Below are positions 40,940 to 48,851 of a DNA stretch of 64,000 nucleotides, piece after piece (position 1 is the first letter of the stretch; each line of letters starts with the position of its first letter). The notes beneath the pieces were generated by a model. It worked only from the letters and a program-made list of their open reading frames with translations, was not told where the DNA came from and did not search any database. Source of the stretch: Actinokineospora enzanensis DSM 44649 (lineage in GTDB: Bacteria > Actinomycetota > Actinomycetes > Mycobacteriales > Pseudonocardiaceae); assembly GCF_000374445.1 (NCBI RefSeq), contig NZ_KB894413.1:62001-126000 (forward strand). The letters are read 5' to 3'. The translations under genes and the position numbers were made by a program.

Positions 40940-41722
40940 ATGCCCAGTCACTGGAACGAGACCAGACCACCTGAACACGCGTGGCGCCCCAAAGCTGGAT
41001 TGAGTCGAGCCGTTCGCGCCGCCGAGCAGGACAAAGCGGCCGGCGGCCATGATCGACGAAGGATCGGCCTACCAGGTGGAGGGCACGCTACCGCGTCCAT
41101 CTACCTGCGACTACCATCGAAAAGCCGTCGTATCTACGCCTACATCCGCTGGTCGGACCACGGTAAGACCATCGAACGGTACGTCTGTCAAGTCGACGAC
41201 ACCTCGCGGGCTCGAAACCTCGCCGCCGCGTGGCGTGTGTTCACCGAGAGCGGCATCGTAGGGGTGGATGATAACATCGCCCCCGCCGCCACACGATCCT
41301 GGGCCAGCTCCGACGCTGTGCGTGCCGTGATGCGCGCCAACAAGGGCCGGGACACTCGCCCCGAACGAGCCCTCAGATCGGCGCTACACGCACGTGGCCT
41401 GCGCTACCGGGTCAATGCTCGTCCGCTGCCGGAGGTTCGACGAACAGTCGACGTCGTATTCCCTGGCCAGCGGATCGCGGTTTTCCTCGACGGATGCTTT
41501 TGGCATGGCTGCCCGGTACACCACCGCCCCGCGTCCAAGAACAGCGAGTTCTGGTCTTCCAAGATCGAGGGGACCAAAGCCAGGGACTCCGACACGGATC
41601 GCCGGCTCGCCCAACAAGGGTGGACGGTCATCCGAGTATGGGAGCACGAAGACCCGAACGAGGCCGCGGAGCGCATCGGAAACGTGGTTCTCAACTACCG
41701 AAAATCACCTCCGAGCCGGTAA
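40940..41722 (+). CDS. Vsr-type very-short-patch repair endonuclease with N-terminal extension
   Basis: 260 residues from ATG 40940. The C-terminal Vsr domain (about 120-255) has 'RAVMRANKGRDTRPERALRSALHARGLRYRVN', 'RRTVDVVFPGQRIAVFLDGCFWHGCPVHH' and 'WTVIRVWEHED'. It nicks at T:G mismatches that arise when 5-methylcytosine deaminates, protecting the methylated site. The N-terminal 115 residues ('ASIYLRLPSKSRRIYAYIRWSDHGKT') are an added domain not present in E. coli Vsr. Probably cotranscribed with the methyltransferase. Confidence 0.88.
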   Translation: MPSHWNETRPPEHAWRPKAGLSRAVRAAEQDKAAGGHDRRRIGLPGGGHATASIYLRLPSKSRRIYAYIRWSDHGKTIERYVCQVDDTSRARNLAAAWRVFTESGIVGVDDNIAPAATRSWASSDAVRAVMRANKGRDTRPERALRSALHARGLRYRVNARPLPEVRRTVDVVFPGQRIAVFLDGCFWHGCPVHHRPASKNSEFWSSKIEGTKARDSDTDRRLAQQGWTVIRVWEHEDPNEAAERIGNVVLNYRKSPPSR

Positions 41723-41816
41723 AGTGCCGCCGCGAGTGGCACACCCACCGGCTGGCGGTATGTACCTGCCCGAGCCTGATCAGGGGGTCTGCTGCGCGAG
41801 TAGGTGACAGTTGTGG

Positions 41817-42376
41817 TCACGCAGCCTGGGTGGCTGGTGTGGTCATGATTGCTTCGTATTCGATGGGGGTCAACCTGCCGAGGGCGGTTTGGCGTCTGCG
41901 GCGGTGGTAGGTGCGTTCGATCCAGGTGACGATCGCGATCCGCAGCTCGTCACGGGTGGACCACGTGCGCCGGTTGAGTACGTTGTTCTGCAGCAACGCG
42001 AAGAAGCTCTCCATGGCGGCGTTGTCTCCGACGGCGCCGACCCGGCTCATCGAGCCGGACAGGCCGTGGCGAGTGAGCGCACGGACGAATTTCCTTGATC
42101 GGGACTGCGATCCGCGGTCGGTGTGCACCACGCAGCCGGCGATCTCGTCACGCCTCGTCACGCCTCGTCGGCCTCGTCGGCCTCGTCGGCCAGGAAACGG
42201 TAGCCAAACTCCAGATCGTCGCGGTGCGCGTCGAACAACGCGTTCGCCCGATACGCCTGATCGAGTTCTGTCCCGGTAACCGGCCTGGCACGCCACCGGC
42301 AGCACGGCTGTCGAGCGGTGTTCAGGACCCGGCACGTCACCGCCACGGGAATCCCGCCGGCGGCCGGCTCGCTCAC
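41817..42376 (-). pseudogene. IS3 transposase orfB, deleted and frameshifted
   Basis: The N-terminal part (from 42376, ATGA overlap with orfA) reads 'GGIPVAVTCRVL' to 'DDLEFGYRFLADE' and runs into a stop near 42158. The C-terminal part in another frame reads 'GCVVHTDRGSQSRSRKFVRAL' to 'RLTPIEYEAIM' and ends at 41817. About 100 residues with the first catalytic Asp are gone. The junction (42148-42195) is a tandem run of CCTCGTCGG/CCTCGTCAC units, a likely deletion hotspot. Inactive. Confidence 0.8.
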
Positions 42377-42681
42377 GAGCGGGTAGAACCTTTTCCCGGC
42401 AAGTTCGCCTGCGACAGATACGCGGTCGCGCGGCGCGGGACCTCGTTCTCCTGCTCCAACAGCTTGATCCGCTTACGCGCCTCACGCAGCTCGGCCGAGT
42501 CGCTGCGACTCACACCCGGTTTGACGCCCTCGTCGGTGTCGGCCTGACGCAGCCACTTGAACAACGTCATCGGGTGGACCCCGAAGTCCTTCGCGATCTG
42601 CTCGACGGTCACACCGGGCTCACGGCCACGGGCGACGCGCACGACATCGTCACGGAACTCCCGGGGGTAGGGCTTGGGCAC
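42373..42681 (-). CDS. IS3 transposase orfA
   Basis: 102 residues from GTG 42681, preceded by GGAGGG. A helix-turn-helix ('FRDDVVRVARGREPGVTVEQIAKDFGVHPMTLFKWLRQAD') is followed by a leucine-zipper segment ('LREARKRIKLLEQENEV'), the standard OrfA layout. It appears intact but lacks a functional OrfB partner. Confidence 0.82.
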   Translation of the reverse strand: MPKPYPREFRDDVVRVARGREPGVTVEQIAKDFGVHPMTLFKWLRQADTDEGVKPGVSRSDSAELREARKRIKLLEQENEVPRRATAYLSQANLPGKGSTRS

Positions 42682-42750
42682 AACGACACCCTCCCAGCTC
42701 ACCAACACGGCAAGCCAACTCAGATGTCACCTAACAGTGCAGCAGACCCC

Positions 42751-43127
42751 GTCGCCGACCGGCTCACCGAACTACGCGCCAAGACCAAGCAGCTCCGCGC
42801 CCGCGGCGACGAACTGACCCTCGCGCTGGACGACGAGCCCGCCATGCCCAAGCCCCCTACCCTGGTCGTGGTGGCTGATCACATCGCCGAGATCATCACC
42901 AGCGGCACCACAACCAGATCAAGGGCCTCGTCGAAGCCCTGGTCGCGAAGGTCACCATCACCGGCCCCGACGACCGGCTCATCCCGGTCTTCCGCATCCC
43001 CCAAGCCAGCAACAACAACGGAGCCGCACCCGCCCTACCAGCGGAAACGGCCTCGGACGGAGTGGTCCGCACAATGACTAAATCGGTGGGGCGGGTGGGG
43101 CTCGAACCCACGGCCAAGGAATTATGA
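42751..43127 (+). pseudogene. serine recombinase C-terminal remnant running into a tRNA gene
   Basis: The 5' part is cut off by the IS3 element. The remaining piece reads 'RLTELRAKTKQLRARGDELTLALDDEP' and 'VADHIAEIITSG' in one frame, then after a one-base shift near 42905 'HNQIKGLVEALVAKVTITGP', 'VFRIPQASNNNGAAPALPAET' and 'VGRVGLEPTAKEL', stopping at TGA 43125. The last 41 bases are the antisense of the tRNA 3' half, so the element's attachment core lay in the tRNA and the integrase gene used it as coding sequence. Confidence 0.78.
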
Positions 43128-43160
43128 GTTCCCTGCTCTGACCGACTGAGCTACCGCCCC
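43087..43160 (-). tRNA. tRNA with CAU anticodon (elongator Met, or Ile2)
   Basis: 74 nt. Seven-pair acceptor stem GGGGCGG/CCGCCCC, D stem GCTC/GAGC, anticodon arm GGGAA-CTCATAA-TTCCT, T arm GTGGG-TTCGAGC-CCCAC. The paired first base rules out initiator tRNA. CAU decodes Met, or AUA if lysidine-modified; I cannot decide from identity elements alone. The 3' half is shared with the recombinase remnant. Confidence 0.9.
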
Positions 43161-43318
43161 CGACCCGCCGGATACTACAGAGGGTGTACGGCGAGCGGAC
43201 ACCCATGGTTGATCTTGATCAACGAGTCGTCGGGAAGTCGCCAGATCAGGTGATGGAAGGCTGGAGCCGTTGCGGCCAATGTGCTGCGTAAGTGTTGCGC
43301 GGGCCCACTCAACGAAGA

Positions 43319-43342
43319 AGCCCAGGCCGTCTGACCTGGGCT
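43319..43342 (-). terminator. terminator of tRNA-Asn
   Basis: Arms AGCCCAGG/CCTGGGCT with an 8-nt loop, five bases after the tRNA 3' end on the minus strand, followed by TCTTCGTT. Confidence 0.65.
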
Positions 43343-43346
43343 GTTG

Positions 43347-43419
43347 CTCCTCCAGCTGGACTCGAACCAGCAACCCTTCGATTAACAGTCGAATGCTCTG
43401 CCAATTGAGCTATGGAGGA
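43347..43419 (-). tRNA. tRNA-Asn (GUU)
   Basis: 73 nt. Acceptor stem TCCTCCA/TGGAGGA, D arm GCTC/GAGC, anticodon loop CTGTTAA giving anticodon GUU, T arm GCTGG-TTCGAGT-CCAGC. All stems pair. Confidence 0.95.
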
Positions 43420-43565
43420 AGGTCGCTCCTGTCGGGCCGTGGCCCAACGAGTCGTAACTCTAGCGCATACCCGCCACACCTATCGCACGGGTACCCCCGA
43501 AGTGCCGGAGCGGTCACGGGGTGCGTGCGGGAGGATGGGGCGACGACTATCCGTGGGAGGCGAAT

Positions 43566-43730
43566 GTGGTGGGGTTCCTGGTGGGTGCCGGGGTCGGGTA
43601 CGTCCTCGGCGCCAAGGCGGGGCGTGGGCGGTACGAGCAGATCGTGCGTGCCTACCGGCGGATCGCCGACCACCCCGCCGTCCAGGGCGCGGCGGGGATC
43701 GCGCGGGCCAAGCTCGGCGGGCGGCCCTAG
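43566..43730 (+). CDS. small YtxH-like membrane protein
   Basis: 54 residues from GTG 43566, five bases after GGGAGG. A glycine-rich single span 'VGFLVGAGVGYVLGAKAG' is followed by a basic helix 'RGRYEQIVRAYRRIADHPAVQGAAG'. This small protein is common in actinobacteria and resembles YtxH-type membrane-associated proteins. Its TAG stop is the first three bases of the MITE-like repeat. Confidence 0.7.
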   Translation: MVGFLVGAGVGYVLGAKAGRGRYEQIVRAYRRIADHPAVQGAAGIARAKLGGRP

Positions 43731-43893
43731 GCGCTGTCCGGTAAGTCTGGTGCGCGGGATTCGTGATCCGCGTGGTCTCTGGGCGTGCGGGCGGGAAGCC
43801 GCACGTACCGGGTTGTACTTGGGCTTTCCGCCCGTGCGGCCGGAGGCCGCGCGGGCGCGGATAGCGCGTGCCGGACTTGCCGGACAGCGCCTA
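43728..43893. mobile_element. MITE-like 166-bp inverted-repeat element
   Basis: Outer arms 43728-43756 and 43865-43893 are near-perfect inverted repeats (29 bp, about 3-4 mismatches) of the type TAGGCGCTGTCCGGYAAGTC. Inner segments (about 43782-43800 and 43830-43848) also pair, so most of the unit folds on itself. CTAG stands at both ends. It encodes nothing. It supplies the TAG stop codons of both converging genes. Confidence 0.6.
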
Positions 43894-44559
43894 GCCGACC
43901 GGGTCCCCGGTGGTGATCACGCCGGGGCGGGTGACCTTGGCGTAGACGCCGAAGGTCAGGTCGTGCGGGGTGAGGGTGCGCAGCAGGTCGGCCGCCGGTA
44001 GTGGTGGTTGGGCGTGGTCGAGCATGGCGCAACGGACGACCGGCGCGGTGATCTCCAGCTCCGCCGTGCCGATCGTCAGGCGCCTGCCGAGCCAGCCGTC
44101 CTCCGGGCGGTCGGTGCCGGGCACGTCGATCACGAGGTTCGGGCGGACCCTGGCCCAGTCCGCATCGAGCCAGCGCAGGGACGCGGTGGTGACCACGTGG
44201 ACCGGGCCTGCGTCGAGGTGGGAGATCGGGCCCTCCTCGACGACCGTGACCGGTTGGCCGATGACCTCGGACACGGCCTCGTGCACGCCCTCGTCGACGG
44301 TCGCGAGCTCGCGACCGTCGGGCAGGCCGATGATCGTGTGTGTGGTCGTCAGACGGCGCGAGGACATGTCCAGCAACCGGGGCAGGCGGGTGAAACGGCG
44401 GGTGCTCTTGCCGGAGCCGAACTTCCCGTTGGCCGCGCGCACCGCCCAGCGACGGTCGTCGAGCACGCCGCGCGCGTCCACCGCGAGCCGGTCCACACAC
44501 TCGCCGCGCAGCGACTTCACCGGATAACGGGCCAGGACGGCGACCGTCCCGGCGGTCAC
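43891..44559 (-). CDS. MOSC-domain protein
   Basis: 222 residues from GTG 44559, overlapping the tam stop. N-terminal MOSC_N beta-barrel 'VAVLARYPVKSLRGECVDRLAVDARGVLDDRRWAV', then a MOSC domain 'PNLVIDVPGTDRPEDGWLGRRLTIG' and 'PVVRCAMLDHAQPPL', where the conserved Cys would bind a sulfur or molybdenum-cofactor species. Relatives (YcbX/mARC type) reduce N-hydroxylated bases. It ends exactly at the boundary of the MITE-like element, so the native C-terminus may have been longer. Confidence 0.85.
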   Translation of the reverse strand: MTAGTVAVLARYPVKSLRGECVDRLAVDARGVLDDRRWAVRAANGKFGSGKSTRRFTRLPRLLDMSSRRLTTTHTIIGLPDGRELATVDEGVHEAVSEVIGQPVTVVEEGPISHLDAGPVHVVTTASLRWLDADWARVRPNLVIDVPGTDRPEDGWLGRRLTIGTAELEITAPVVRCAMLDHAQPPLPAADLLRTLTPHDLTFGVYAKVTRPGVITTGDPVG

Positions 44560-45320
44560 TTGACCCGCGCCACGACGAACACGCGGCGGAACGGGAACCA
44601 GGTGGTGCCGTCCGACCGGCGCGGGTACGCCTCCGCCAGACGCGGGGCCAGCGCGGCGCGGAACTCCTGCCAGTCCGCGTCGGACAGGGCCGCGCGGATG
44701 GGGCGCAGAGCGGTGCCGGTGATCCACTCCAGCACCGCGTCGGCGCCGTCGAGCTGCTGCAGGTAGGTGGTCTCCCAGGCGTCCACGTGGCAGCCCGCCG
44801 CGCACATGGCCTCGGCGTAGCCGTCGGGGCCGAGGGTGGCGTTCTCCTCGCGCAGCCGCACCGGCTCCAGGCGCTCGAACCAGGCGGGCTCGGCGACCAG
44901 CTCGCGGATCAGGGCGTGCGAGGGGGCGGCGAAGTTGGCGGGCACCTGCACGCCGATCCAGCTGCCCGGGGCCAGCTCGCGCGCCCACTTGCCGAGCAGC
45001 TCGGGGTGTCCCGGCACCCACTGCAGGGCGGCGTTGCTGATCACCACGTCGACGTCCTCGGCCGGGCGCCACTCGCGCAGGTCGGCCAGGCTCGCGTCGA
45101 CCCCGCGCTGCTGGGCGGCGGCGACCATCTCGGCGGAGGAGTCGATGGCCGAGATCCGGGCGTTGGGCCAGCGCTGGGCCATGGTGACGGTGAGGTTGCC
45201 CGGCCCGCAGCCGAGGTCGACGACCGCGCGCGGGCTTTCCACCCGGACCCTGGCCAGCAGGTCGAAGAACGGGCGGGCCCGGTGGTCGCCGAAGCTCAGG
45301 TACTTCGCGGGGTCCCACAT
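44556..45320 (-). CDS. tam: trans-aconitate 2-methyltransferase
   Basis: 254 residues from ATG 45320 with GGAGG upstream. The Tam signature 'MWDPAKYLSFGDHRARPFFDLLARV' at the N-terminus, SAM motif I 'VVDLGCGPGNLTVTMAQRWP', 'VVISNAALQWVPGHPELL', and C-terminal 'YPRRSDGTTWFPFRRVFVVAR'. It methylates trans-aconitate, which forms spontaneously from cis-aconitate and inhibits aconitase. A 12-bp palindrome sits in its promoter region. Confidence 0.9.
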   Translation of the reverse strand: MWDPAKYLSFGDHRARPFFDLLARVRVESPRAVVDLGCGPGNLTVTMAQRWPNARISAIDSSAEMVAAAQQRGVDASLADLREWRPAEDVDVVISNAALQWVPGHPELLGKWARELAPGSWIGVQVPANFAAPSHALIRELVAEPAWFERLEPVRLREENATLGPDGYAEAMCAAGCHVDAWETTYLQQLDGADAVLEWITGTALRPIRAALSDADWQEFRAALAPRLAEAYPRRSDGTTWFPFRRVFVVARVK

Positions 45321-45340
45321 CGACGCCTCCAAAGAAAACC

Positions 45341-45352
45341 GTACGTACGTAC
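45341..45352. promoter_or_regulatory. palindrome upstream of tam
   Basis: GTACGTACGTAC, 20 bp before the tam ATG, flanked by GTTAAC at 45354-45359. Possible repressor site; the regulator is unknown. Confidence 0.3.
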
Positions 45353-45372
45353 TGTTAACCCTAGCGCCTTGC

Positions 45373-45900
45373 TCAGGCCTCCGCGAGCCCTTTGTCGATC
45401 TTCGCGGCGACGTCCTCGGCGATGGCCCGCGCGATCCCGGCGTCGGTGCCGGGATCGGGGCGGACCTGCAGCACCGTCCCATCCTGCCCCGGAACCTTGC
45501 GCTGGACGAACCACGCGCCGCCGCCGGGCAGCTCACGGTGGTAGCGGGTCCGGATCGAGCCCGTCACCCGACGGTGCACAGCCACCGGCAGCCGCCCCGG
45601 CCGGACCACGGCGAACCGCACCGGGGACCGGTCGGCCAGCACCACGGCGTCACCCGCCCGGTCGACCTCGTCCGCCTCGGTGATCACGAACCCGCCGCCG
45701 TCCCAGGCCGCCTTGGACACCAGATGCCACCCGATCCGGCGAGCCCCGGCCCCGTCCGGCACCCACAGCCCCAGCGAGGTCGCCACCAGGTGACCGCCGC
45801 CGTCGACCTCGGCCCACGCCGCCACGCCCTCGTCCCGGTCGAGCCGACCGGCGAACCCCTTGGGCAGCCCGCCGAGCAGGCGCCCCAGCAACCCGGTCAC
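45373..45900 (-). CDS. conserved actinobacterial hypothetical protein
   Basis: 175 residues from GTG 45900. The first half alternates strands ('VAAWAEVDGGGHLVATSLGLWVPDG', 'RRIGWHLVSKAAWDGGGFVITEADEV'), resembling a PH- or GRAM-like fold; the C-terminal helix ends 'AAKIDKGLAEA'. Proteins of this kind regularly stand downstream of dnaG in actinomycetes. Function unknown. Confidence 0.7.
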   Translation of the reverse strand: MTGLLGRLLGGLPKGFAGRLDRDEGVAAWAEVDGGGHLVATSLGLWVPDGAGARRIGWHLVSKAAWDGGGFVITEADEVDRAGDAVVLADRSPVRFAVVRPGRLPVAVHRRVTGSIRTRYHRELPGGGAWFVQRKVPGQDGTVLQVRPDPGTDAGIARAIAEDVAAKIDKGLAEA

Positions 45901-45919
45901 GGCGCGGCCCCGCCGGGGG

Positions 45920-47830
45920 TCATTCCGACTCCCCGCGCGCCTGCTTGCCCAATGCCTGGTGCCACTCCTCCATTGCTACCAGATCCCCCCACAGCGCCCG
46001 CGCCTCGTCCGGGTGCTCGATCGGCGAGAGCCGTTGCAGCCGGGACTTGATGTCGGCGATCTGCCTGCCGACCAGCTCCCGCTGCAACGCGGCCAGGATC
46101 GCGGCGGCGTAGCGGGCGGTCGAGGCGTTGCGGTTGGGCAGCGGCATCGCCTCCACGCCCAGCTCGCTGACCAGCTTGCGCACGGTGGTGGCCACGCAGT
46201 TCCGCGACACCGCCTCCAGCAGCTCGGCCCCGGCCAGGCCGGACGCGGTGCCGCCCGCGTCCAGGATCGCCTGGTGCAGCACGGCGTAGGCGGGCTCGGT
46301 GAACGCCTCCGCGGGCATCGAGTCGTAGAGCGGTCCGGCGAGCGCGGGCTCCTGCAGGGCCAGCTTGATCACCTCGCGCTGGGCGTGCAGGCGTGGGTCG
46401 CGCGGGTCGGGGCGACGGGGTCCCTCGACCTCGACCGCCAACGCACCCTGGTTCGGGTCGGACTGGCGCGCGCGCCGGTTGGTGCCGGGAGTGCTCACGC
46501 CCGCGGTCTCGCGCACCCGGCGGACCACGACCAGCGTGTCCTCCCAGCCGACCCAGCCCGCGAGCTGCCGGGCGTACTCGTCGCGCAGCGAGTGGTCCTT
46601 GATCCGGGCGACCAGCGGCACCGTGCGGCGCAACGCCTCCACCCGGCCCTCGGCGGTGTCCAGGTCGTGCGTGGCCAGCTCGGCGCGGATGGCGAAGGTG
46701 AACAGCGGCCGCCTGCGCGCCACCAGGTCCTTCACCGCGACGTCACCCTTGGCCTGGCGCAGCTCGCACGGGTCCATGCCGTCCGGCGCCACCGCGATGA
46801 ACGTCTGCGCGGCGAACTCCTGGTCGCCCTCGTCGAACGCCTTCTTCGCGGCCTTCTGCCCGGCCTCGTCGCCGTCGAAGGTGAAGATCACCTCGCCGCG
46901 GAAGGCGTCGTCGTCCATCAGCAACCGGCGCAGCACCTTGATGTGCTCGCCGCCGAACGCGGTCCCGCAGGAGGCGACCGCGGTGGGCACCCCGGCGGCG
47001 TGCATGGCCATCACGTCGGTGTAGCCCTCGACGACGACGACCTGGTGCCGCTTGGCGATCTCCCGCTTGGCCATGTCCAGGCCGAACAGGACCTGGGACT
47101 TCTTGTAGATCGGGCTCTCGGACGTGTTGAGGTACTTGGCCTGGATCTGGTCGTCGTCGAACAACCGGCGCGCGCCGAACCCGACCACGTCGCCGCCGAT
47201 GTCCCTGATCGGCCACAGCAGGCGGCGGTGGAACCGGTCGATCGGCCCCTGCCTGCCCTCCCTGGACAGCCCGCCCTTGATCAGCTCGGCGATCTCGAAC
47301 CCGCGCCCGAGCAGGTGCTTGGTCAGCCGGTCCCACCCGGCCGGGGCGAACCCGCAGCCGAAGGTGGTCGCGGCGGTCTCGTCGAACCCGCGCTCGGCCA
47401 GGAACTCCCTGGCCTTGACCGCGTCCGGGGACCGCAGCTGCTCGGCGTAGAACTCGGCGGCGGCCTTGTGCGCGTCCACCAGCCTCGACCGGGTGCCCCG
47501 GTCGCGCTGGACGCTGGTGCCGCCGCCCTCGAAGGTCAGCTGCACCCCGACCCGCTCGGCGAGCCGCTCGACCGCCTCCACGAAGCTCAGGTGGTCGATC
47601 TTCATCACGAAGGCGATCACGTCGCCGCCCTCGCCACACCCGAAGCAGTGGAACGTGCCGTGCGTCGACCGCACGTTGAACGACGGCGTCTTCTCGTCGT
47701 GGAACGGGCACAGCCCCTTGAGCGCGCCACCCCCGGCGCGGCGCAGTTGGACGTACTCGCCGATCACCTCGTCGATCCGACTGCGCTCCCGGACCAGCGC
47801 GACGTCACTCTCCCGGATGCGTCCAGCCAC
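45920..47830 (-). CDS. dnaG: DNA primase
   Basis: 636 residues from GTG 47830; -10-like TAGGCT stands eight bases upstream. N-terminal CHC2 zinc finger ('CPFHDEKTPSFNVRSTHGTFHCFGCGEGGD', Cys42-type pattern), catalytic core with 'EGYTDVMAMHAAGVPTAVASCGTAF' and the Toprim acidic residues in 'VIFTFDGDEAGQKAA', and a C-terminal DnaB-interaction domain. It makes RNA primers for lagging-strand synthesis. Divergent to the ECF41 gene, with only about 50 bp between the starts. Confidence 0.96.
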   Translation of the reverse strand: MAGRIRESDVALVRERSRIDEVIGEYVQLRRAGGGALKGLCPFHDEKTPSFNVRSTHGTFHCFGCGEGGDVIAFVMKIDHLSFVEAVERLAERVGVQLTFEGGGTSVQRDRGTRSRLVDAHKAAAEFYAEQLRSPDAVKAREFLAERGFDETAATTFGCGFAPAGWDRLTKHLLGRGFEIAELIKGGLSREGRQGPIDRFHRRLLWPIRDIGGDVVGFGARRLFDDDQIQAKYLNTSESPIYKKSQVLFGLDMAKREIAKRHQVVVVEGYTDVMAMHAAGVPTAVASCGTAFGGEHIKVLRRLLMDDDAFRGEVIFTFDGDEAGQKAAKKAFDEGDQEFAAQTFIAVAPDGMDPCELRQAKGDVAVKDLVARRRPLFTFAIRAELATHDLDTAEGRVEALRRTVPLVARIKDHSLRDEYARQLAGWVGWEDTLVVVRRVRETAGVSTPGTNRRARQSDPNQGALAVEVEGPRRPDPRDPRLHAQREVIKLALQEPALAGPLYDSMPAEAFTEPAYAVLHQAILDAGGTASGLAGAELLEAVSRNCVATTVRKLVSELGVEAMPLPNRNASTARYAAAILAALQRELVGRQIADIKSRLQRLSPIEHPDEARALWGDLVAMEEWHQALGKQARGESE

Positions 47831-47867
47831 GGTCGTCCAGCCTAGTGCCTCGACACCCGGCCGTCTT

Positions 47868-47873
47868 TAGGAT
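47868..47873 (+). promoter_or_regulatory. -10 box of the sigma factor gene
   Basis: TAGGAT exactly six bases before GTG 47880; predicted leaderless start. Confidence 0.5.
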
Positions 47874-47879
47874 GGCCCG

Positions 47880-48815
47880 GTGCCCATCACCGACACCACG
47901 GCACTCGCCGAACGCTTCGCCGAACACCGCCCCCACCTGGTCGGCGTCGGCTACCGGCTCACCGGCACGCGCTCGGACGCCGAGGACGCGGTCCAGGACG
48001 CCTGGCTCCGACTGTCCGCAGTGGACGACACGGCCCTTGCGGACATCCGCGACCTGCGCGCCTGGCTGACGACGGTGGTCGGCAGGCTCTGCCTGGACCG
48101 CCTCCGCTCGGCCACCGCCCGACGTGAACGGTATGTCGGACCGTGGCTGCCCGAACCGTTGGTGACGCCGCTCGCGGGCGCTCCCGGGGAGGACCCGTTG
48201 GACGCGGTCGTCCGCGATGACGGGGTGCGCATCGCGGCGTTGGTGGTGCTCGACCGGTTGTCGCCGGAACAGCGGGTGGCGTTCGTGCTACACGACGCGT
48301 TCGACCTGCCGTTCGCGGAGATCGCGGCGACGTTGGGCTGCACGGAGGCGACCGCGCGTCAGCATGCCTCGCGTGCTCGACGGGCTGTCGCCGAGGCCGA
48401 TCCGCCGCCTCGGGCGGCGTTGGACGAGCAGCGTGAACTGGTGGACCGGTTCGTTGCCGCCATGACCGCGGGGGATCTGGCCGCGGTGGCGGAGCTGCTG
48501 CATCCGGATGTGGTGTTGATCGGGGATGGCGGGGGGAAGGCTCGGACGTCGCGGCAGTTGATGCTGGGGCAGGACAAGATCGGGCGGTTCTTCGTGGGCA
48601 TCACTCGGTTGCATGGGGAGTTGATGTTCTCGGGGGAGATGGTGTTGGTCAATGGGGATCTGGGGGTGCACCTGCCGGAGATCGTCGGGGAGGGACGGTA
48701 TACGGGGCGGGATCGACGGGTGTTGACGTTCTCCGTGCGGGATGGGCGGATCACTGCTCTGTACGACATCGTCAATCCGGAGAAGCTGGGGCACATACCG
48801 CTGTTGGATCCGTGA
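47880..48815 (+). CDS. ECF41-type RNA polymerase sigma factor (SigJ-like)
   Basis: 311 residues. Sigma region 2 ('FAEHRPHLVGVGYRLTGTRSDAEDAVQDAWLR') and region 4 ('RLSPEQRVAFVLHDAFDLPFAEIAATLGCTEATARQHASRARR') are followed by a SnoaL-like domain (about 185-311). The three ECF41 hallmarks are present: 'WLPEPL' between regions 2 and 4, 'DGGGK' in the extension, and 'NPEKL' near the end. In this group the C-terminal domain tunes sigma activity in place of a separate anti-sigma factor. The usual ECF41 target oxidoreductase or decarboxylase gene is not adjacent. Confidence 0.92.
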   Translation: MPITDTTALAERFAEHRPHLVGVGYRLTGTRSDAEDAVQDAWLRLSAVDDTALADIRDLRAWLTTVVGRLCLDRLRSATARRERYVGPWLPEPLVTPLAGAPGEDPLDAVVRDDGVRIAALVVLDRLSPEQRVAFVLHDAFDLPFAEIAATLGCTEATARQHASRARRAVAEADPPPRAALDEQRELVDRFVAAMTAGDLAAVAELLHPDVVLIGDGGGKARTSRQLMLGQDKIGRFFVGITRLHGELMFSGEMVLVNGDLGVHLPEIVGEGRYTGRDRRVLTFSVRDGRITALYDIVNPEKLGHIPLLDP

Positions 48816-48851
48816 TCGGCGATCCCCGACGACCGTGTCGGGTGTGACAGG

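Larger units (their letters stand above)
41784..42750 (-). mobile_element. IS3-family insertion sequence with internal deletion
   Basis: Terminal inverted repeats GGGGTCTGCTGC-N5-TAGGTGACA at 41784-41809 and its complement at 42725-42750. Total length about 967 bp against about 1.2-1.3 kb for complete relatives. It contains orfA and a shortened, frameshifted orfB. No target duplication could be recognised. Confidence 0.75.

Noticed and set aside
45860-47845. Long plus-strand frame opposite dnaG
   Set aside because: Antisense shadow; dnaG has every primase motif on the other strand.
48815-48851. Terminator between the sigma factor and serpin genes
   Set aside because: Only a 6-bp CCCGAC/GTCGGG stem without a T-run; too weak to call.
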